The position numbers and the translations under genes are program-made. From Candidatus Poribacteria bacterium (GTDB taxonomy: Bacteria > Poribacteria > WGA-4E > WGA-3G): DNA of 64,000 nt. The notes under the pieces were generated by a model that was given only the letters and a program-made list of their open reading frames with translations, was not told the origin of the DNA and searched no databases. The stretch spans positions 62,001 through 126,000 of the forward strand of contig JAJDWA010000002.1 of assembly GCA_022825825.1 (NCBI GenBank). Reading direction: 5' to 3'. Below are positions 20,226 through 29,637 of this stretch, piece after piece; position 1 is the stretch's first letter; every line of letters begins with the position of its first letter.

Positions 20226-23200
20226 CTATTTGAATGGCACATTCCAAAGGAGGACGGTGCCATCAAGGCTGCTTGTACTCGCAAGTAGTTTCCTATCTTT
20301 GGAAAACACTAAAGCACCGATATTACCTTTATGTCCTTTATAAGAAGCGAGATGCGCGCCAGTGGTAACCTCCCATAAGTGAATTTCGCCTCCCGTATCT
20401 CCACTCGCGAGAAGAGTGCCATCCGACGAGAATGCCAATTTGCAGATTGCATATTTATGTGGTGCTTTCAAGGTTCTAACACGTTTTTGAGCGGTAACGT
20501 CCCACAATTGGATCTCCTTATCTCTAATTCCGATTGCCAAGTTTTTTCCATTGTGATCAAACGTCATAGCATAAATACTGTGACTTCCCAACGTCAACGT
20601 CCGATCTTTCAGTACTCCGAACACTTTTTTTAGCAAATTTTCGGAGGTATTGAACGTAACAATTCGTTTGTCGGCGTGCGTGTCCCACAAGAACACTTTA
20701 CCTGATCGATCATCGGCTGCGAGCATACTTCCATCCGGAGTTAGTGCCATAGCCCCCTTAGCCGATTGATACGCCTTTTCTGTGAGACTGCATAAATATT
20801 CGCGGGTGGTAACATTCCACAACTTAATCTTACTGTTTTTATTGTTTTCCTTATTTTTAACAGCCAGTGTTCTAAAATTTGGAGAATATACATATATAGG
20901 GAATGTAAAAAATGTTCCATCGTCCCAAGAAGTTTGGATTCCTCCAGGACCTATCAAGCTAATCGGAAGAGTGTTAGCACTAATCCTGGTTCCAGTAGTG
21001 ACATCCCACTGAACAGTGGAAGCGAATCCTACAGCATTTAAGATATTATTATCTCTGGCAAAGGTTAAACCGTCAATGTTGTTTTCTCCCGTACTAATCG
21101 CGGTCAGTTTGTCGCCACTGTCTGTATCCCATAGTTGGATACTGCCCTCACTTCCGCTTGCTAACGTTTTGCCATCATGGGTAAACGCCAACGTCGTAAT
21201 CTCTTTAGCATAGTCTTTAGTAAGGGCCCGTGGTTGTGTATCCTTTTTTATTTCCCACACATCTACTGTACCAATTTGATTCTCGGTAACAAGAATTTTC
21301 CCATCTTGAGAAAATAGATGGCTTTTAGGCAAAACTACAAACGGATCTTCTTCCAAAGTAAGAGAGGCAATTTCACTTTGGGTGACAATATCCCAGATCG
21401 TATAACTTGCCCTTTCTATAATATTCCCGTTTCTATCATAGCTGCCGCCTTTTCTAATATTAAGGGTTTTGCCATTACCTGAAAACTTTACGTCCGCTGT
21501 AGATTGAAATTCAGCAATTTGACGTTTATTAACAATATCCCATATCGCGCAGCTTCCCCTTGTGAAAGGATTCTGTGATATAAGTGCAAGGGTTTTGCTA
21601 TCACCTGAAAATCTTACGTCGACGTATTCAGGGAGTGCTGCCAGTTGTTCGCCACTATCAACATTCCAAATTTCAGTAGGACCTGCAACGCCTTTCCATC
21701 CGTGTGATATTGGAATCCGATAACGACTCTTACTCACAAGCATTTTGCCGTTCGGTGAAAATTTCAGTTCCTTCACCCATTTCATAGGTTGTTTGTCTAA
21801 CCGTGAGGGGGAGTATTCTTGCAGATTGTATTGTATAGGAAAAGGTGTGCCATCCCCCTTATAGTTCGTGAGAGAAGTCTTTTCGCCATCTTCTTCAGGA
21901 TCCGGAGGTATTCTGGCATCCTTGAAATTTGCCTTTTCACGATGTTCTCCGCGTAACTTGAAAAACGCTGCGTCATTTGTACGAGCTACAAGCGTTTGGA
22001 CTTCTCGACTGGTCTCTCCATCTTGTATGCTACGTCCATCTTGCATGCTGATTGTGCCATCCTCGTTTCCAATGGCATATTTAACTACGCCGGTAGGGTC
22101 AATAAAAATATCTAACGCACGCGGCCAAGGTATGCCTTTGATTTTGACTTTTTCTAAAGCCCCGGGATGAAAAGTTTTTAGATGTTCTCCGGTATCAACG
22201 TTCCAAAACCAGGCTGTACCCTCCCAATTCGTACCAGTAAGTGTTTTTCCATCATCTAAGAATTTCAAAGAGGAAAGTGAATCGCTAAGACTATTGAATT
22301 TCAAAAGCAGCTTTCCACTTTCAACGTCCCAACTCCGGATTATGTTGTCACCTCCAGTGCTCACAAGTGTTTTGCTATCCGGTGAGAACGTGACAAGTCC
22401 TATTAAATCAGTATCTTTTGTAAGTAGGGAAGTTTCAGTGCCTAAGTTAACATCATAAAGCCAGACGCCGGTAGAACTTACAATAGCCAGATGGGAACTA
22501 TCAGGTGACAGCTGCATATCGGTTATAGTCCCTTTTCCGAGCCGCTGTTTTGAGTGTTCAGGCAAATTCCACCGAGTGTAATCACCTTTATCACCTAAAA
22601 CCTGATTCGCTTTCTCACCATTCCGATCATTTTTCTCATCCGTCCCAGAACGATTACCCGGTTGATTTCGAACATCTGGTTTGACCTCAAGATTCTGAAC
22701 AATATCTGCCTCAATAAGTTCAACCATGGTTTCGGACTGTGCATCCAAACTATAAGGTTTCTGAAAACGCGCCAAGTCCTGACTACCTATCCCAAGCATT
22801 AGCACCATCAAAACAGCACTTGCAGCACTTATCACCCATGGGATCAAAGGTTTGCTGGCAGAGGGCGCAGTGGGTTTAACTTGTGCTATTTCTTGCATGA
22901 TGTTCTCGGTTAGATTCGGTGAAATTTGGAAGTTGCTAATTGCTTCTCGTATCATCGGTTCCTCCTTTTTCAATCGGTTGCGTGCGCGGCGAAGTCTACT
23001 TTTAATCGTGTTTGCGGATACACCTAAAAACTCGCTCATCTCTTCACACGTCATTTCGCCGAAATAATGAAGTGTAATGACGGTGCGATCACTCTCCTTC
23101 AATGTTTCAAGCAACTTTTTGACGATTGCCTGCTGTGCCTTGTCAACAGTTTTTGCCTGTTCCTCTGCAACATGTCTTGAATAAGTATCTCTGTTTGTCA

Positions 23201-23504
23201 CCGGTGTCCCTATATTTTCCATTACCTGTTTCTGAAGGCGTTTTTTGCGAAACCATGCAAGACATCGACGTGACGCTATTACATACAGCCACCCCGCAAA
23301 CCGTTGTGGTTCTTTGAGTGTATGGAGTCTTTGGTATGCTTTGAGGAAAGTGTCTTGCGTAATATCTTCAGCAGTGTGAAAATCGCCTATTTTCCGCCAA
23401 GCAAGCGCGTGCACCTGCTTTTGATATTTCTCCACTAATTCGGAGAAGGCATTATTATCGCCTGCAAGCGTGCGTTGAATCAGTTCAGCATCGTCATTTT
23501 TCAT
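20226..23504 (-). CDS. ECF sigma factor fused through one TM helix to a divergent WD40 propeller
   Basis: This is the longest of the three paralogues at 1092 residues. Sigma region 2 (AEDITQDTFLKAYQRL) and region 4 (EEMSEFLGVSANTIKSRLRRA) lie in residues 1-185. A single TM helix lies at about 220-240 (IPWVISAASAVLMVLMLGIG). The propeller starts with the shared cap WNLPEHSKQRLGKGTITDMQLSPDSS (seen as short blocks) and continues with irregular WD40 blades ending in LWDVTAQKRVRTL, LWEVTTGAHLASY and LLWNV. The blades are more diverged than those of the 13895 gene, so this propeller is older or has a different ligand. GGAGG precedes the ATG and an ECF-type promoter lies at 23558-23583. The reading frame is intact throughout. 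Confidence 0.9.
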   Translation of the reverse strand: MKNDDAELIQRTLAGDNNAFSELVEKYQKQVHALAWRKIGDFHTAEDITQDTFLKAYQRLHTLKEPQRFAGWLYVIASRRCLAWFRKKRLQKQVMENIGTPVTNRDTYSRHVAEEQAKTVDKAQQAIVKKLLETLKESDRTVITLHYFGEMTCEEMSEFLGVSANTIKSRLRRARNRLKKEEPMIREAISNFQISPNLTENIMQEIAQVKPTAPSASKPLIPWVISAASAVLMVLMLGIGSQDLARFQKPYSLDAQSETMVELIEADIVQNLEVKPDVRNQPGNRSGTDEKNDRNGEKANQVLGDKGDYTRWNLPEHSKQRLGKGTITDMQLSPDSSHLAIVSSTGVWLYDVNLGTETSLLTKDTDLIGLVTFSPDSKTLVSTGGDNIIRSWDVESGKLLLKFNSLSDSLSSLKFLDDGKTLTGTNWEGTAWFWNVDTGEHLKTFHPGALEKVKIKGIPWPRALDIFIDPTGVVKYAIGNEDGTISMQDGRSIQDGETSREVQTLVARTNDAAFFKLRGEHREKANFKDARIPPDPEEDGEKTSLTNYKGDGTPFPIQYNLQEYSPSRLDKQPMKWVKELKFSPNGKMLVSKSRYRIPISHGWKGVAGPTEIWNVDSGEQLAALPEYVDVRFSGDSKTLALISQNPFTRGSCAIWDIVNKRQIAEFQSTADVKFSGNGKTLNIRKGGSYDRNGNIIERASYTIWDIVTQSEIASLTLEEDPFVVLPKSHLFSQDGKILVTENQIGTVDVWEIKKDTQPRALTKDYAKEITTLAFTHDGKTLASGSEGSIQLWDTDSGDKLTAISTGENNIDGLTFARDNNILNAVGFASTVQWDVTTGTRISANTLPISLIGPGGIQTSWDDGTFFTFPIYVYSPNFRTLAVKNKENNKNSKIKLWNVTTREYLCSLTEKAYQSAKGAMALTPDGSMLAADDRSGKVFLWDTHADKRIVTFNTSENLLKKVFGVLKDRTLTLGSHSIYAMTFDHNGKNLAIGIRDKEIQLWDVTAQKRVRTLKAPHKYAICKLAFSSDGTLLASGDTGGEIHLWEVTTGAHLASYKGHKGNIGALVFSKDRKLLASTSSLDGTVLLWNVPFK

Positions 23505-23557
23505 CGGTGGTTACCTCCGCAAAAGAATAATCCCAATAATTCATATCAACATATAGT

Positions 23558-23583
23558 GACGCGTGAGACGGCAAAACGGGTGC
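23558..23583 (-). promoter_or_regulatory. ECF-type promoter upstream of the third sigma-propeller gene
   Basis: GCACCC (23578-23583) and CGTC (23558-23561) on the minus strand are 16 bp apart, about 54 nt before the ATG at 23504. One base of the -35 differs from the other two copies, but AATTATGCAnCCGTTTT and GCGTCACTATA are conserved. Confidence 0.65.
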
Positions 23584-23856
23584 ATAATTTTATAAAAATT
23601 TACGACTTGTGTTAGTTAGTTCTTTTTATGTAATATTATGCTTTACATATTTAGAATTTTCTGTTTTTAAGTGTATCCTTATGCTACCTTATAGTAAATC
23701 GCCTATTAAAAGGAGATATAAGGATGGTGGACAGGATACATTAGAACAGTATGTTATGCAACTGAAAATACGGAACGTACGCTTGAAGCAGTCGTGTCAG
23801 TTTGCCGGAACGCTCTCGCTTTATAGTCCAACCTAAAAATATGTGAACATTCTCCT

Positions 23857-24407
23857 GGTAGGTGCGGTTTCCTAACCAATTCAGAATACCAAACGCGTAT
23901 TCTGACATACCCATTCCCCAGACCCATCGGGTGCGATTAAGAAATAGCACCATAGGCGTCAATTTAAGACATCCACCTCACTGGTAGGCGCGTTTCCAAA
24001 ACGCGCCTACTAAAACTTAGGATCCGGTGCGGTTAGGAAACCGCACCTACCGAGTGAGGCGTTTTAAACGTTATTATTTCCTTAAATTGACGGCTATGGG
24101 TATGTCAGAATACGCGTTTGGTATTCTGAATTGGTTAGGAAACCGCACCTACCGAGTGAGGCGTTTTAAACGTTATTATCTCCTTAAGTTGACACCTATG
24201 AGTATGCCAGAATACGCGTATGGTATTCTGAATTGGTTAGGAAATCGCACCTACCGTAGTGTCCAAATAATTATGGATTTAACTATAAACAAATGTTTTT
24301 GTCAAGTGTGACTGAAGGGCATCAACTGATGTTTGCAGTTTGCGTCTTATAACCCAATTAACGGATTTATCTTTTTTTAACGGTGGGCGCGGTTTCCTAA
24401 CCGCACC
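23857..24407. repeat. repeat cluster: inverted copy plus 102-bp tandem units
   Basis: Most of the 1,063-bp gap 23505-24567 is repeat DNA. Units starting with GGTTAGGAAACCGCACC at 24031, 24133 and 24235 give a period of 102 bp. Each full unit also holds GAATACGCGTTTGGTATTC or a close variant. The region 23857-23998 is an inverted copy of the same unit. GTAGGCGCGTTT/AAACGCGCCTAC forms a 12-bp-stem hairpin at 23984-24010. A further isolated hairpin lies at 24382-24407 (GGGCGCGGTT/AACCGCACC). No protein is supported here. Confidence 0.8.
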
Positions 24408-24527
24408 AAAGGACCGATTTATTCTCTTAAACTTCGGACAGTTTGCGCTACAGAAGTGTCCCATTAATTATAGGTTTTACGATAAATAAGCGTTTTGAAT
24501 TTTGTACACATCTCTAAAGTCGGATTA

Positions 24528-24536
24528 TGGTATAAT
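24528..24536 (+). promoter_or_regulatory. extended -10 promoter for the PfkB kinase gene
   Basis: TGG followed by TATAAT (24531-24536) is an extended -10 element 32 bp before the ATG at 24568. No good -35 is present at 16-18 bp spacing, as is common for extended -10 promoters. Confidence 0.55.
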
Positions 24537-24567
24537 GATTTTAGGATTAATATAAGATTTATGGAGA

Positions 24568-25620
24568 ATGGCGTTGATTTGCGAAAGAGATCTAAAGACA
24601 CTTTTTTCTCAATTTCAAGACCTACGAATCCTCGTAATTGGAGATTTCTATCTGGATGCCTACTGGTATATAGACAAAACACGTTCAACATTATCGCTGG
24701 AAACGCCGTGGCATACCAATCCTGTAGTTGAACAACGTTATAGTCCGGGTGCAGCAGGCACCGTCACAAACAATCTCAAAGCATTGGGAGTGGGAACAGT
24801 CTATACTCTGGGGGTTATTGGGGAAGATGGATTTGGAGAGACACTTCAGACGTGTCTACAAGAAAGAGGGTGTCGGACAGATTTCATGGTGAGCGCCTCG
24901 AACTGGGTTACGCCTACATATTTAAAACCGATTCACCGTGGCTATGAAGATGTGCAAACCGAAGGACCGCGCTTTGATATTGAAAATCAAGCACCGATGG
25001 CTGATAGTGTTGAAAAAGCGGTTTTGAATGCGCTTCAAACCTGTATTCCACAAGTTGACGGAATAATCATCGGGGATCAAATGCCACATGAGAATTTAGG
25101 TGTAATCACTCATCGCGTGCGCGAAAATTTATGTGATCTTGCGGTGGCATATCCCGACAAAATTTTCTTTGCTGACTCTCGGGAGCGAATTGGATCATAT
25201 CAAAATGTTATTATAAAACCGAATCGCTTTGAGGCACAACGTGCAATTGTACCAAATTGGGACGGAAAAACTGTTGGCATTGAATCCGCAAAGAGATGTG
25301 CAGTGAGTCTTGCAGAACAGACGCAAAACACGGTATTCGTCACACTCGGTGAACAAGGAATCTTGGTCTATCACAACGATCAACTGACCCATATTCCCGG
25401 CATCTCGAATGCTGATAAAATTGATCCTGTTGGCGCAGGTGATAGTGTTTCAGCGGGAATAGTTCCTACACTCTGTAGTTTAGGCAGTGAGGCTGCAGTT
25501 GAAGCAGCATTTCTTGGGAATTTGATAGCGTCTATTACTGTAACAAAAATAGGCACAACGGGGACAGCCACACCAGAGGAAGTTTTGGAAAAGTATTGGA
25601 GTCTAAATGAACGTATTTGA
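24568..25620 (+). CDS. PfkB-family sugar kinase (RfaE/HldE-kinase-like)
   Basis: This 350-residue protein is a ribokinase-fold ATP-dependent sugar kinase. ILVIGDFYLDAYWYID opens the fold. PGAAGTVTNNLKALGVG is the substrate-side glycine motif. DPVGAGDSVSAGIVPTL near residue 290 is the PfkB signature 2 with the catalytic Asp. The IGDFYLDAYWYIDKTRST opening and VxNNLKALG resemble the kinase domain of heptose-7-phosphate kinases, so a role in nucleotide-heptose or a carbohydrate-salvage pathway is possible; the substrate is not fixed by sequence. The 3' end overlaps the nitroreductase start by 14 bases. The ribosome site is poor (GGAGA only 1 nt from the ATG). Confidence 0.8.
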   Translation: MALICERDLKTLFSQFQDLRILVIGDFYLDAYWYIDKTRSTLSLETPWHTNPVVEQRYSPGAAGTVTNNLKALGVGTVYTLGVIGEDGFGETLQTCLQERGCRTDFMVSASNWVTPTYLKPIHRGYEDVQTEGPRFDIENQAPMADSVEKAVLNALQTCIPQVDGIIIGDQMPHENLGVITHRVRENLCDLAVAYPDKIFFADSRERIGSYQNVIIKPNRFEAQRAIVPNWDGKTVGIESAKRCAVSLAEQTQNTVFVTLGEQGILVYHNDQLTHIPGISNADKIDPVGAGDSVSAGIVPTLCSLGSEAAVEAAFLGNLIASITVTKIGTTGTATPEEVLEKYWSLNERI

Positions 25621-26392
25621 AGCAATTACCCAACGTCGCAGCTATCGTGGTGAGTTCCAGAATCGCCCAATTGATGAAGGGGACCTGAATCGGTTGATTG
25701 AGGCGGCGCGATGGACACCTTCGCCTTTTAACGTTCAACCGTGGGAGTTAATCATAATTCAGGAATCTGAGGGGAAAGATGTGCTTGCGGATATAACCGA
25801 ACAAGCAATCGTAGAACAGTTCAAAGATGCTCAATTTCTGGAGGACAATAGTCAATGGATGTGTCTAAATGAAACAGAGTGGCAAGAACGCGGCGATGGT
25901 GTTTTGCTCACAGACCATGTTACCCTGCCGAAATTGCTGCAAAATTGCCCTGAGAAACTGACAGGAAGCATTTTGAAGGGATTGTTAAAAAATGCAAAGT
26001 CATTAACAATTATGGGGCATTTGGGGGCAGGCAAAATACCTGCAAGAGAAATTGCTACACAAGTACGCGAAGCACCATTGTTAATGTTGGTTACGATGAA
26101 TACCGAAAGGCGCCCGCCGGGTGAAGGCGGAACTCGATGGATGTGGCTCAGCATCGGGATGTTAATACAGAACATACTTCTTGCTGCGACATCACTTGAC
26201 ATAGGTGTGCAATTTGTCAGTGCACCTTTAGAAAGCGAAGCAGACCGCAAGAATATCAACCAGCTTTTTAATATTCCTGATTATCATGAAGTGATGACGC
26301 TCTTAAGGATGGGGTATGGGAGTTCAGAAGAGGGTAGTTCTGTTAGACTGAAACCCTCAGAATTTGTTCATCATGAAAAGATTTCGAATTAG
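25607..26392 (+). CDS. nitroreductase-family FMN protein
   Basis: The 261-residue product begins MNVFEAITQRRSYRGEF, with the RRSxR phosphate-binding motif of FMN in nitroreductases. AARWTPSPFNVQPWELIII is the second conserved block. LSIGMLIQNILLAATSLDIGVQF is the dimer helix followed by the flavin-contacting strand. Between residues 75 and 145 it has a longer-than-usual insertion. Such enzymes reduce quinones, nitro compounds or act in dehalogenation and cofactor chemistry; the substrate is unknown. It overlaps the PfkB gene, so the two are probably co-translated. Confidence 0.85.
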   Translation: MNVFEAITQRRSYRGEFQNRPIDEGDLNRLIEAARWTPSPFNVQPWELIIIQESEGKDVLADITEQAIVEQFKDAQFLEDNSQWMCLNETEWQERGDGVLLTDHVTLPKLLQNCPEKLTGSILKGLLKNAKSLTIMGHLGAGKIPAREIATQVREAPLLMLVTMNTERRPPGEGGTRWMWLSIGMLIQNILLAATSLDIGVQFVSAPLESEADRKNINQLFNIPDYHEVMTLLRMGYGSSEEGSSVRLKPSEFVHHEKISN

Positions 26393-26481
26393 GAACTACT
26401 TTTGTAGAAGGACTTTGTAAGTTCTATTTATAGTGACACGACATCCAGAAAAACCGAATACACAGATATTAGAAAAAACAG

Positions 26482-27498
26482 TCATACGCCATCTGAACCC
26501 AATTCTTCATGATATGCAAACAGCGCAGGAGTGCCGCCAGTATGCAGAAAGATAATAGTATCGTTTGAATCAAATTTACCCTGTTGGATATGGTCTATAA
26601 GGCATGCCATTGCCTTAGCAGTGTAAACAGGATCGAGGATGATCCCTTCAGTGCTTGCTACCAGTTTGAGAGCAGAGATACACTCTGGCGTGAGGTATCC
26701 GTACGCTTTTCCAATGTAATCATCGGTATTTTGGATATCTGAATCGAAGATTTGAGCATCAAGTTTTAAGATGGAAGCAGCAGTATTAGCAGCGTCGCGT
26801 ATCCGATCAATTTTTCCTTCCCAATGGATAGGCGCGCAAGCAAAAGGTTTTAATTTCATTCCAAGTGCTTTAGTGCCAAGCACCAAACCTGCCTGAGTTC
26901 CACCTACCGAAGCAGTGTAAATCCAATCAGCATCTATACCAATTTGGGATTGTTGTTCATGAATTTCTGCTATGCACCAGGTAAAGGCAACTGCTGCCAG
27001 TGCTGTAGAGCGAGGCGAAGCGATTACATAGGGCTTCAATCCATCTGCTTTTAATTTTTCAGCAAGTTCGAATTTAAATTCCTCTAATTCCGGTCCAAAT
27101 GGAACGTCAACGACTTCGACATCCGCTCCCGCCAAATGGTCTAACAAAAGATTGCCTTGCACAATACTTTTATGATCGCGTGCAAGGCGTAGATAGCATT
27201 TTAATCCAAGCTTACTACAAGCTGCCGCAGCTTGTCGGCAATGGTTCGATTGCGAAGCAGCCCCCTGAATAATTGTATCCGCACCTTGATCTACACCTTC
27301 ACCAATAGTGAAAGTCAATTGTCTGACCTTATTTCCGCCAAACGCTAATCCCGAACAATCTTCGCGTTTTATAAAGATGCGTGGACCGCCAAGTGTTTCA
27401 GATAGGCGTGGACATTCCTCAAGAGGGGTAGGAAAATGTCCAATATTGACCTGTGGAATTTGAGTAATACGTTGAAGTAGATTTTGTCTGGTTATCAC
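26482..27498 (-). CDS. PLP enzyme of the D-cysteine desulfhydrase/ACC deaminase family
   Basis: This 338-residue protein is a fold-type II PLP enzyme. IKREDCSGLAFGGNKVRQL carries the PLP-binding Lys. GAASQSNHCRQAAAACSKLGL is the phosphate/substrate loop. ASVGGTQAGLVLGTKALGM is the glycine-rich PLP phosphate site, and FLHTGGTPALFAY ends the domain. Members degrade D-cysteine to pyruvate, H2S and ammonia, or ACC to 2-oxobutyrate, or act as L-cysteate lyases; I cannot choose between these from sequence. It lies 3 nt after the 27502-29109 gene, so the two share a transcript. Confidence 0.85.
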   Translation of the reverse strand: MITRQNLLQRITQIPQVNIGHFPTPLEECPRLSETLGGPRIFIKREDCSGLAFGGNKVRQLTFTIGEGVDQGADTIIQGAASQSNHCRQAAAACSKLGLKCYLRLARDHKSIVQGNLLLDHLAGADVEVVDVPFGPELEEFKFELAEKLKADGLKPYVIASPRSTALAAVAFTWCIAEIHEQQSQIGIDADWIYTASVGGTQAGLVLGTKALGMKLKPFACAPIHWEGKIDRIRDAANTAASILKLDAQIFDSDIQNTDDYIGKAYGYLTPECISALKLVASTEGIILDPVYTAKAMACLIDHIQQGKFDSNDTIIFLHTGGTPALFAYHEELGSDGV

Positions 27499-27501
27499 AG
27501 C

Positions 27502-29109
27502 TTACTCCGCTTGCACGACGACTGCGTTTTGGATAACCCGTTTTCCATCTTTTGATTGCAAACCTGGTGAGACAACTTCAACGATCGTATCAGATTCAAA
27601 TTCGCTGCTGCGTTTTTCTTTCAGTTTGTGATGTTCAGGTGAGAATTTTGTTTTACCTAACTCAATTGGCATTAGTTCATAGTCAACTAAACCAAGAAAC
27701 CAATCTAACCTTGATTGTACCGTGTTAAGTGAACTAAACTCAGCAACACTCGGAAAGAGCTTATCTCGGACAAATTCAACCAAGAACTTTTTGAATGCAG
27801 AGATTTTTACTTTGTCGGCATGTTTCTGTTCAAGGTTAGCTAATTTTTTAGAAAAACGTTGGAGATAAAAGTCACAGTCCTTCTGAATATTCACTAAATC
27901 GTTGTCAGTTGATGCTGTTCTATCAGGGAAGAGAGTTGGTGCTGGCGCCATAATACCCCTTGTCTGTTTTAGAGTCTGTTTGAGTTCACCCTCAATCGTT
28001 TCAAGGGATTTAGCAAGGGTTTCTTTAGTTGCGTCTTCCTTTTTAGCAGCCTTTTTCCATTCGCTTACTTCATTCACCATCAGATTCAGAAGCAGGATGG
28101 CGATCTCCCGTTCGCTCAACGATTCAAAGTCCCAATTATCAAGAGGAATTCCATATCCATTGTTATAGTCACTCTCCATTTTTTCCAAATTGGCATGGAA
28201 TTTTTCATACAGATGTCGGTTTTGCTGTACATAATATTCCTTTTTCTTAGAAGAAGAAAATCCAAATGTCCCAGCTAATTGTCCAAAGAATCCGTCTTTT
28301 TTATCGTTAGACTTTGATGCAGGGACATTACCTGGGGGGTCAAAAGTGGCTTGTTTTTTTGACGCACTTTTAGGGAAAGATGGCACTTTGATTTTAAATT
28401 GTAACTCAGGAGCGAATTGGGGCAGGTACTGCCCTATATATTGTGTCTTTCGTTTAGAAGTTGAAACGGATTCATCTTTCGGCTGTGTGGGTGCTGCCTC
28501 AGATTTTTCCGGCTGTTCCTTTTCACCTGGTACGTTTTCCAATTGTGATGAACGGTTTTCATCTCCGTTTAGATTGGCACTTGTGTCTTGTAGATCTAAT
28601 GATACAGCTTCCTCTAATTCTGGCAGAACATCATCTGTCCCACTGGTAGGTTGCTGAGACATTCCAGCGTCTGCAGCCTGCTGATTTGAGGGTTCAGTCA
28701 TCACATCAGTCTCATTTTCTGTTGCTGCCTCATGAGATCCATTTTCCTGTCCATAGGTCTGATCTGGCACACCGTTCGACTGATTATCCAACATTTGTTG
28801 ATGCTGAATCAGTTTTAATTCCTCTAATATTTTTTCGGTATAAGTGGAAATTGGCTCATGGTTGTCAACGTAAAATGCTAACTTGTGTGACTGAATAACC
28901 TGTGTAGGAACGACAACATCTTGTGCTTGTCCAGTTAGTTGAAATGATGCCCAATTTACGCGCCCACTGAGTGGTTGTTGTTGAAACATCACGCGTAAAT
29001 GTCTACCCTCTTCAGCTTTATTCAAAACACTCATGACAATGTGAGGTCCGTCGTAGGTAAAACTTACCTCAATCCCTCGAAAACTTCCGGTTACACTGCT
29101 CGCCGCCAT
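27502..29109 (-). CDS. uncharacterised 535-residue protein with possible GrpE-like C-terminus
   Basis: I do not recognise the full protein. Residues 1-95 form a compact beta-rich region (GSFRGIEVSFTYDGPHIVMS). About 110-240 is a low-complexity Gln/Glu/Ser-rich linker. About 290-400 is helical and charged. The last 130 residues have a long helix (DFYLQRFSKKLANLEQKHAD), then FFLGLVDYELMPIE-type packing and a beta-rich end VEVVSPGLQSKDGKRVIQNAVVVQ. That end recalls the GrpE head, where V-PGY-xxDGxVLRPAxVxV is typical, so a nucleotide-exchange role for a DnaK-like protein is possible but weak. AGGAGA precedes the start. No signal peptide is seen. Confidence 0.6.
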   Translation of the reverse strand: MAASSVTGSFRGIEVSFTYDGPHIVMSVLNKAEEGRHLRVMFQQQPLSGRVNWASFQLTGQAQDVVVPTQVIQSHKLAFYVDNHEPISTYTEKILEELKLIQHQQMLDNQSNGVPDQTYGQENGSHEAATENETDVMTEPSNQQAADAGMSQQPTSGTDDVLPELEEAVSLDLQDTSANLNGDENRSSQLENVPGEKEQPEKSEAAPTQPKDESVSTSKRKTQYIGQYLPQFAPELQFKIKVPSFPKSASKKQATFDPPGNVPASKSNDKKDGFFGQLAGTFGFSSSKKKEYYVQQNRHLYEKFHANLEKMESDYNNGYGIPLDNWDFESLSEREIAILLLNLMVNEVSEWKKAAKKEDATKETLAKSLETIEGELKQTLKQTRGIMAPAPTLFPDRTASTDNDLVNIQKDCDFYLQRFSKKLANLEQKHADKVKISAFKKFLVEFVRDKLFPSVAEFSSLNTVQSRLDWFLGLVDYELMPIELGKTKFSPEHHKLKEKRSSEFESDTIVEVVSPGLQSKDGKRVIQNAVVVQAE

Positions 29110-29189
29110 CCCAAAGTCTCCTTATGAAAGATATGCTTTCTGCAAAATGAATTTTGAATTTACCCATTTACTATATAAAATAAGAAGGG

Positions 29190-29251
29190 GTCCGAACGAC
29201 GATTAAGTTTTTACTAACCTATCCAAGGTGCGTGCAATAGACCGTTCGGAC
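29190..29251. repeat. 9-bp inverted repeat and hairpin debris in a 469-bp gap
   Basis: GTCCGAACG (29190-29198) and CGTTCGGAC (29243-29251) are perfect inverted arms. Further on, 29413-29480 holds a degraded copy of the GGTTAGGAAATCG-type repeat. The rest of 29110-29578 shows no gene. Confidence 0.45.
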
Positions 29252-29578
29252 ATTCAGGAAAACAAACGCAATAAACATGTATTTCAAGTTTTTGTGCTAT
29301 GAAACAACATTAGCGTATCGTATTCCATCCCTATAGCATTTTAACGTCTGCATTTAATTATAGGTTACAAAACACCTTATATTATAATGAAATCCAAAAA
29401 TATGTTCACATTCCCTGGTGGATCGACGCCTTATGCGCGTGTGGTCCTCTGCATTGGTTAGGAAATCGAACCTGCCGGGATTTGCGTATCTGTGAAATCC
29501 GCGCTCATCCGAGATTCAGACATCAAAAAATGCAGTCGGACAGATTGCGGACCAAGCAATCTCGCAAACAGCGGAGAT

Positions 29579-29614
29579 AAAAAAGGCAGGCACCCTTTCG
29601 GATACCTGCCTTTT
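29579..29614 (-). terminator. Rho-independent terminator of the Cys-rich protein operon
   Basis: On the minus strand AAAAGGCAGGTATCC-GAAA-GGGTGCCTGCC forms a strong stem (with wobble pairs near the loop) followed by six T residues, 24 nt past the stop at 29638. Confidence 0.9.
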
Positions 29615-29637
29615 AGAGTATAGGTTGTCTTTACAAC

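Noticed and set aside
23857..24260. CRISPR array
   Set aside because: Units are 102 bp, adjoin directly without unique spacers and no cas gene is present.
24027..24311. A 94-codon open frame with repeated GILNWLGNRTYR phrases
   Set aside because: It is the translation of the 102-bp tandem repeat, lacks a ribosome site and has an inverted copy nearby.
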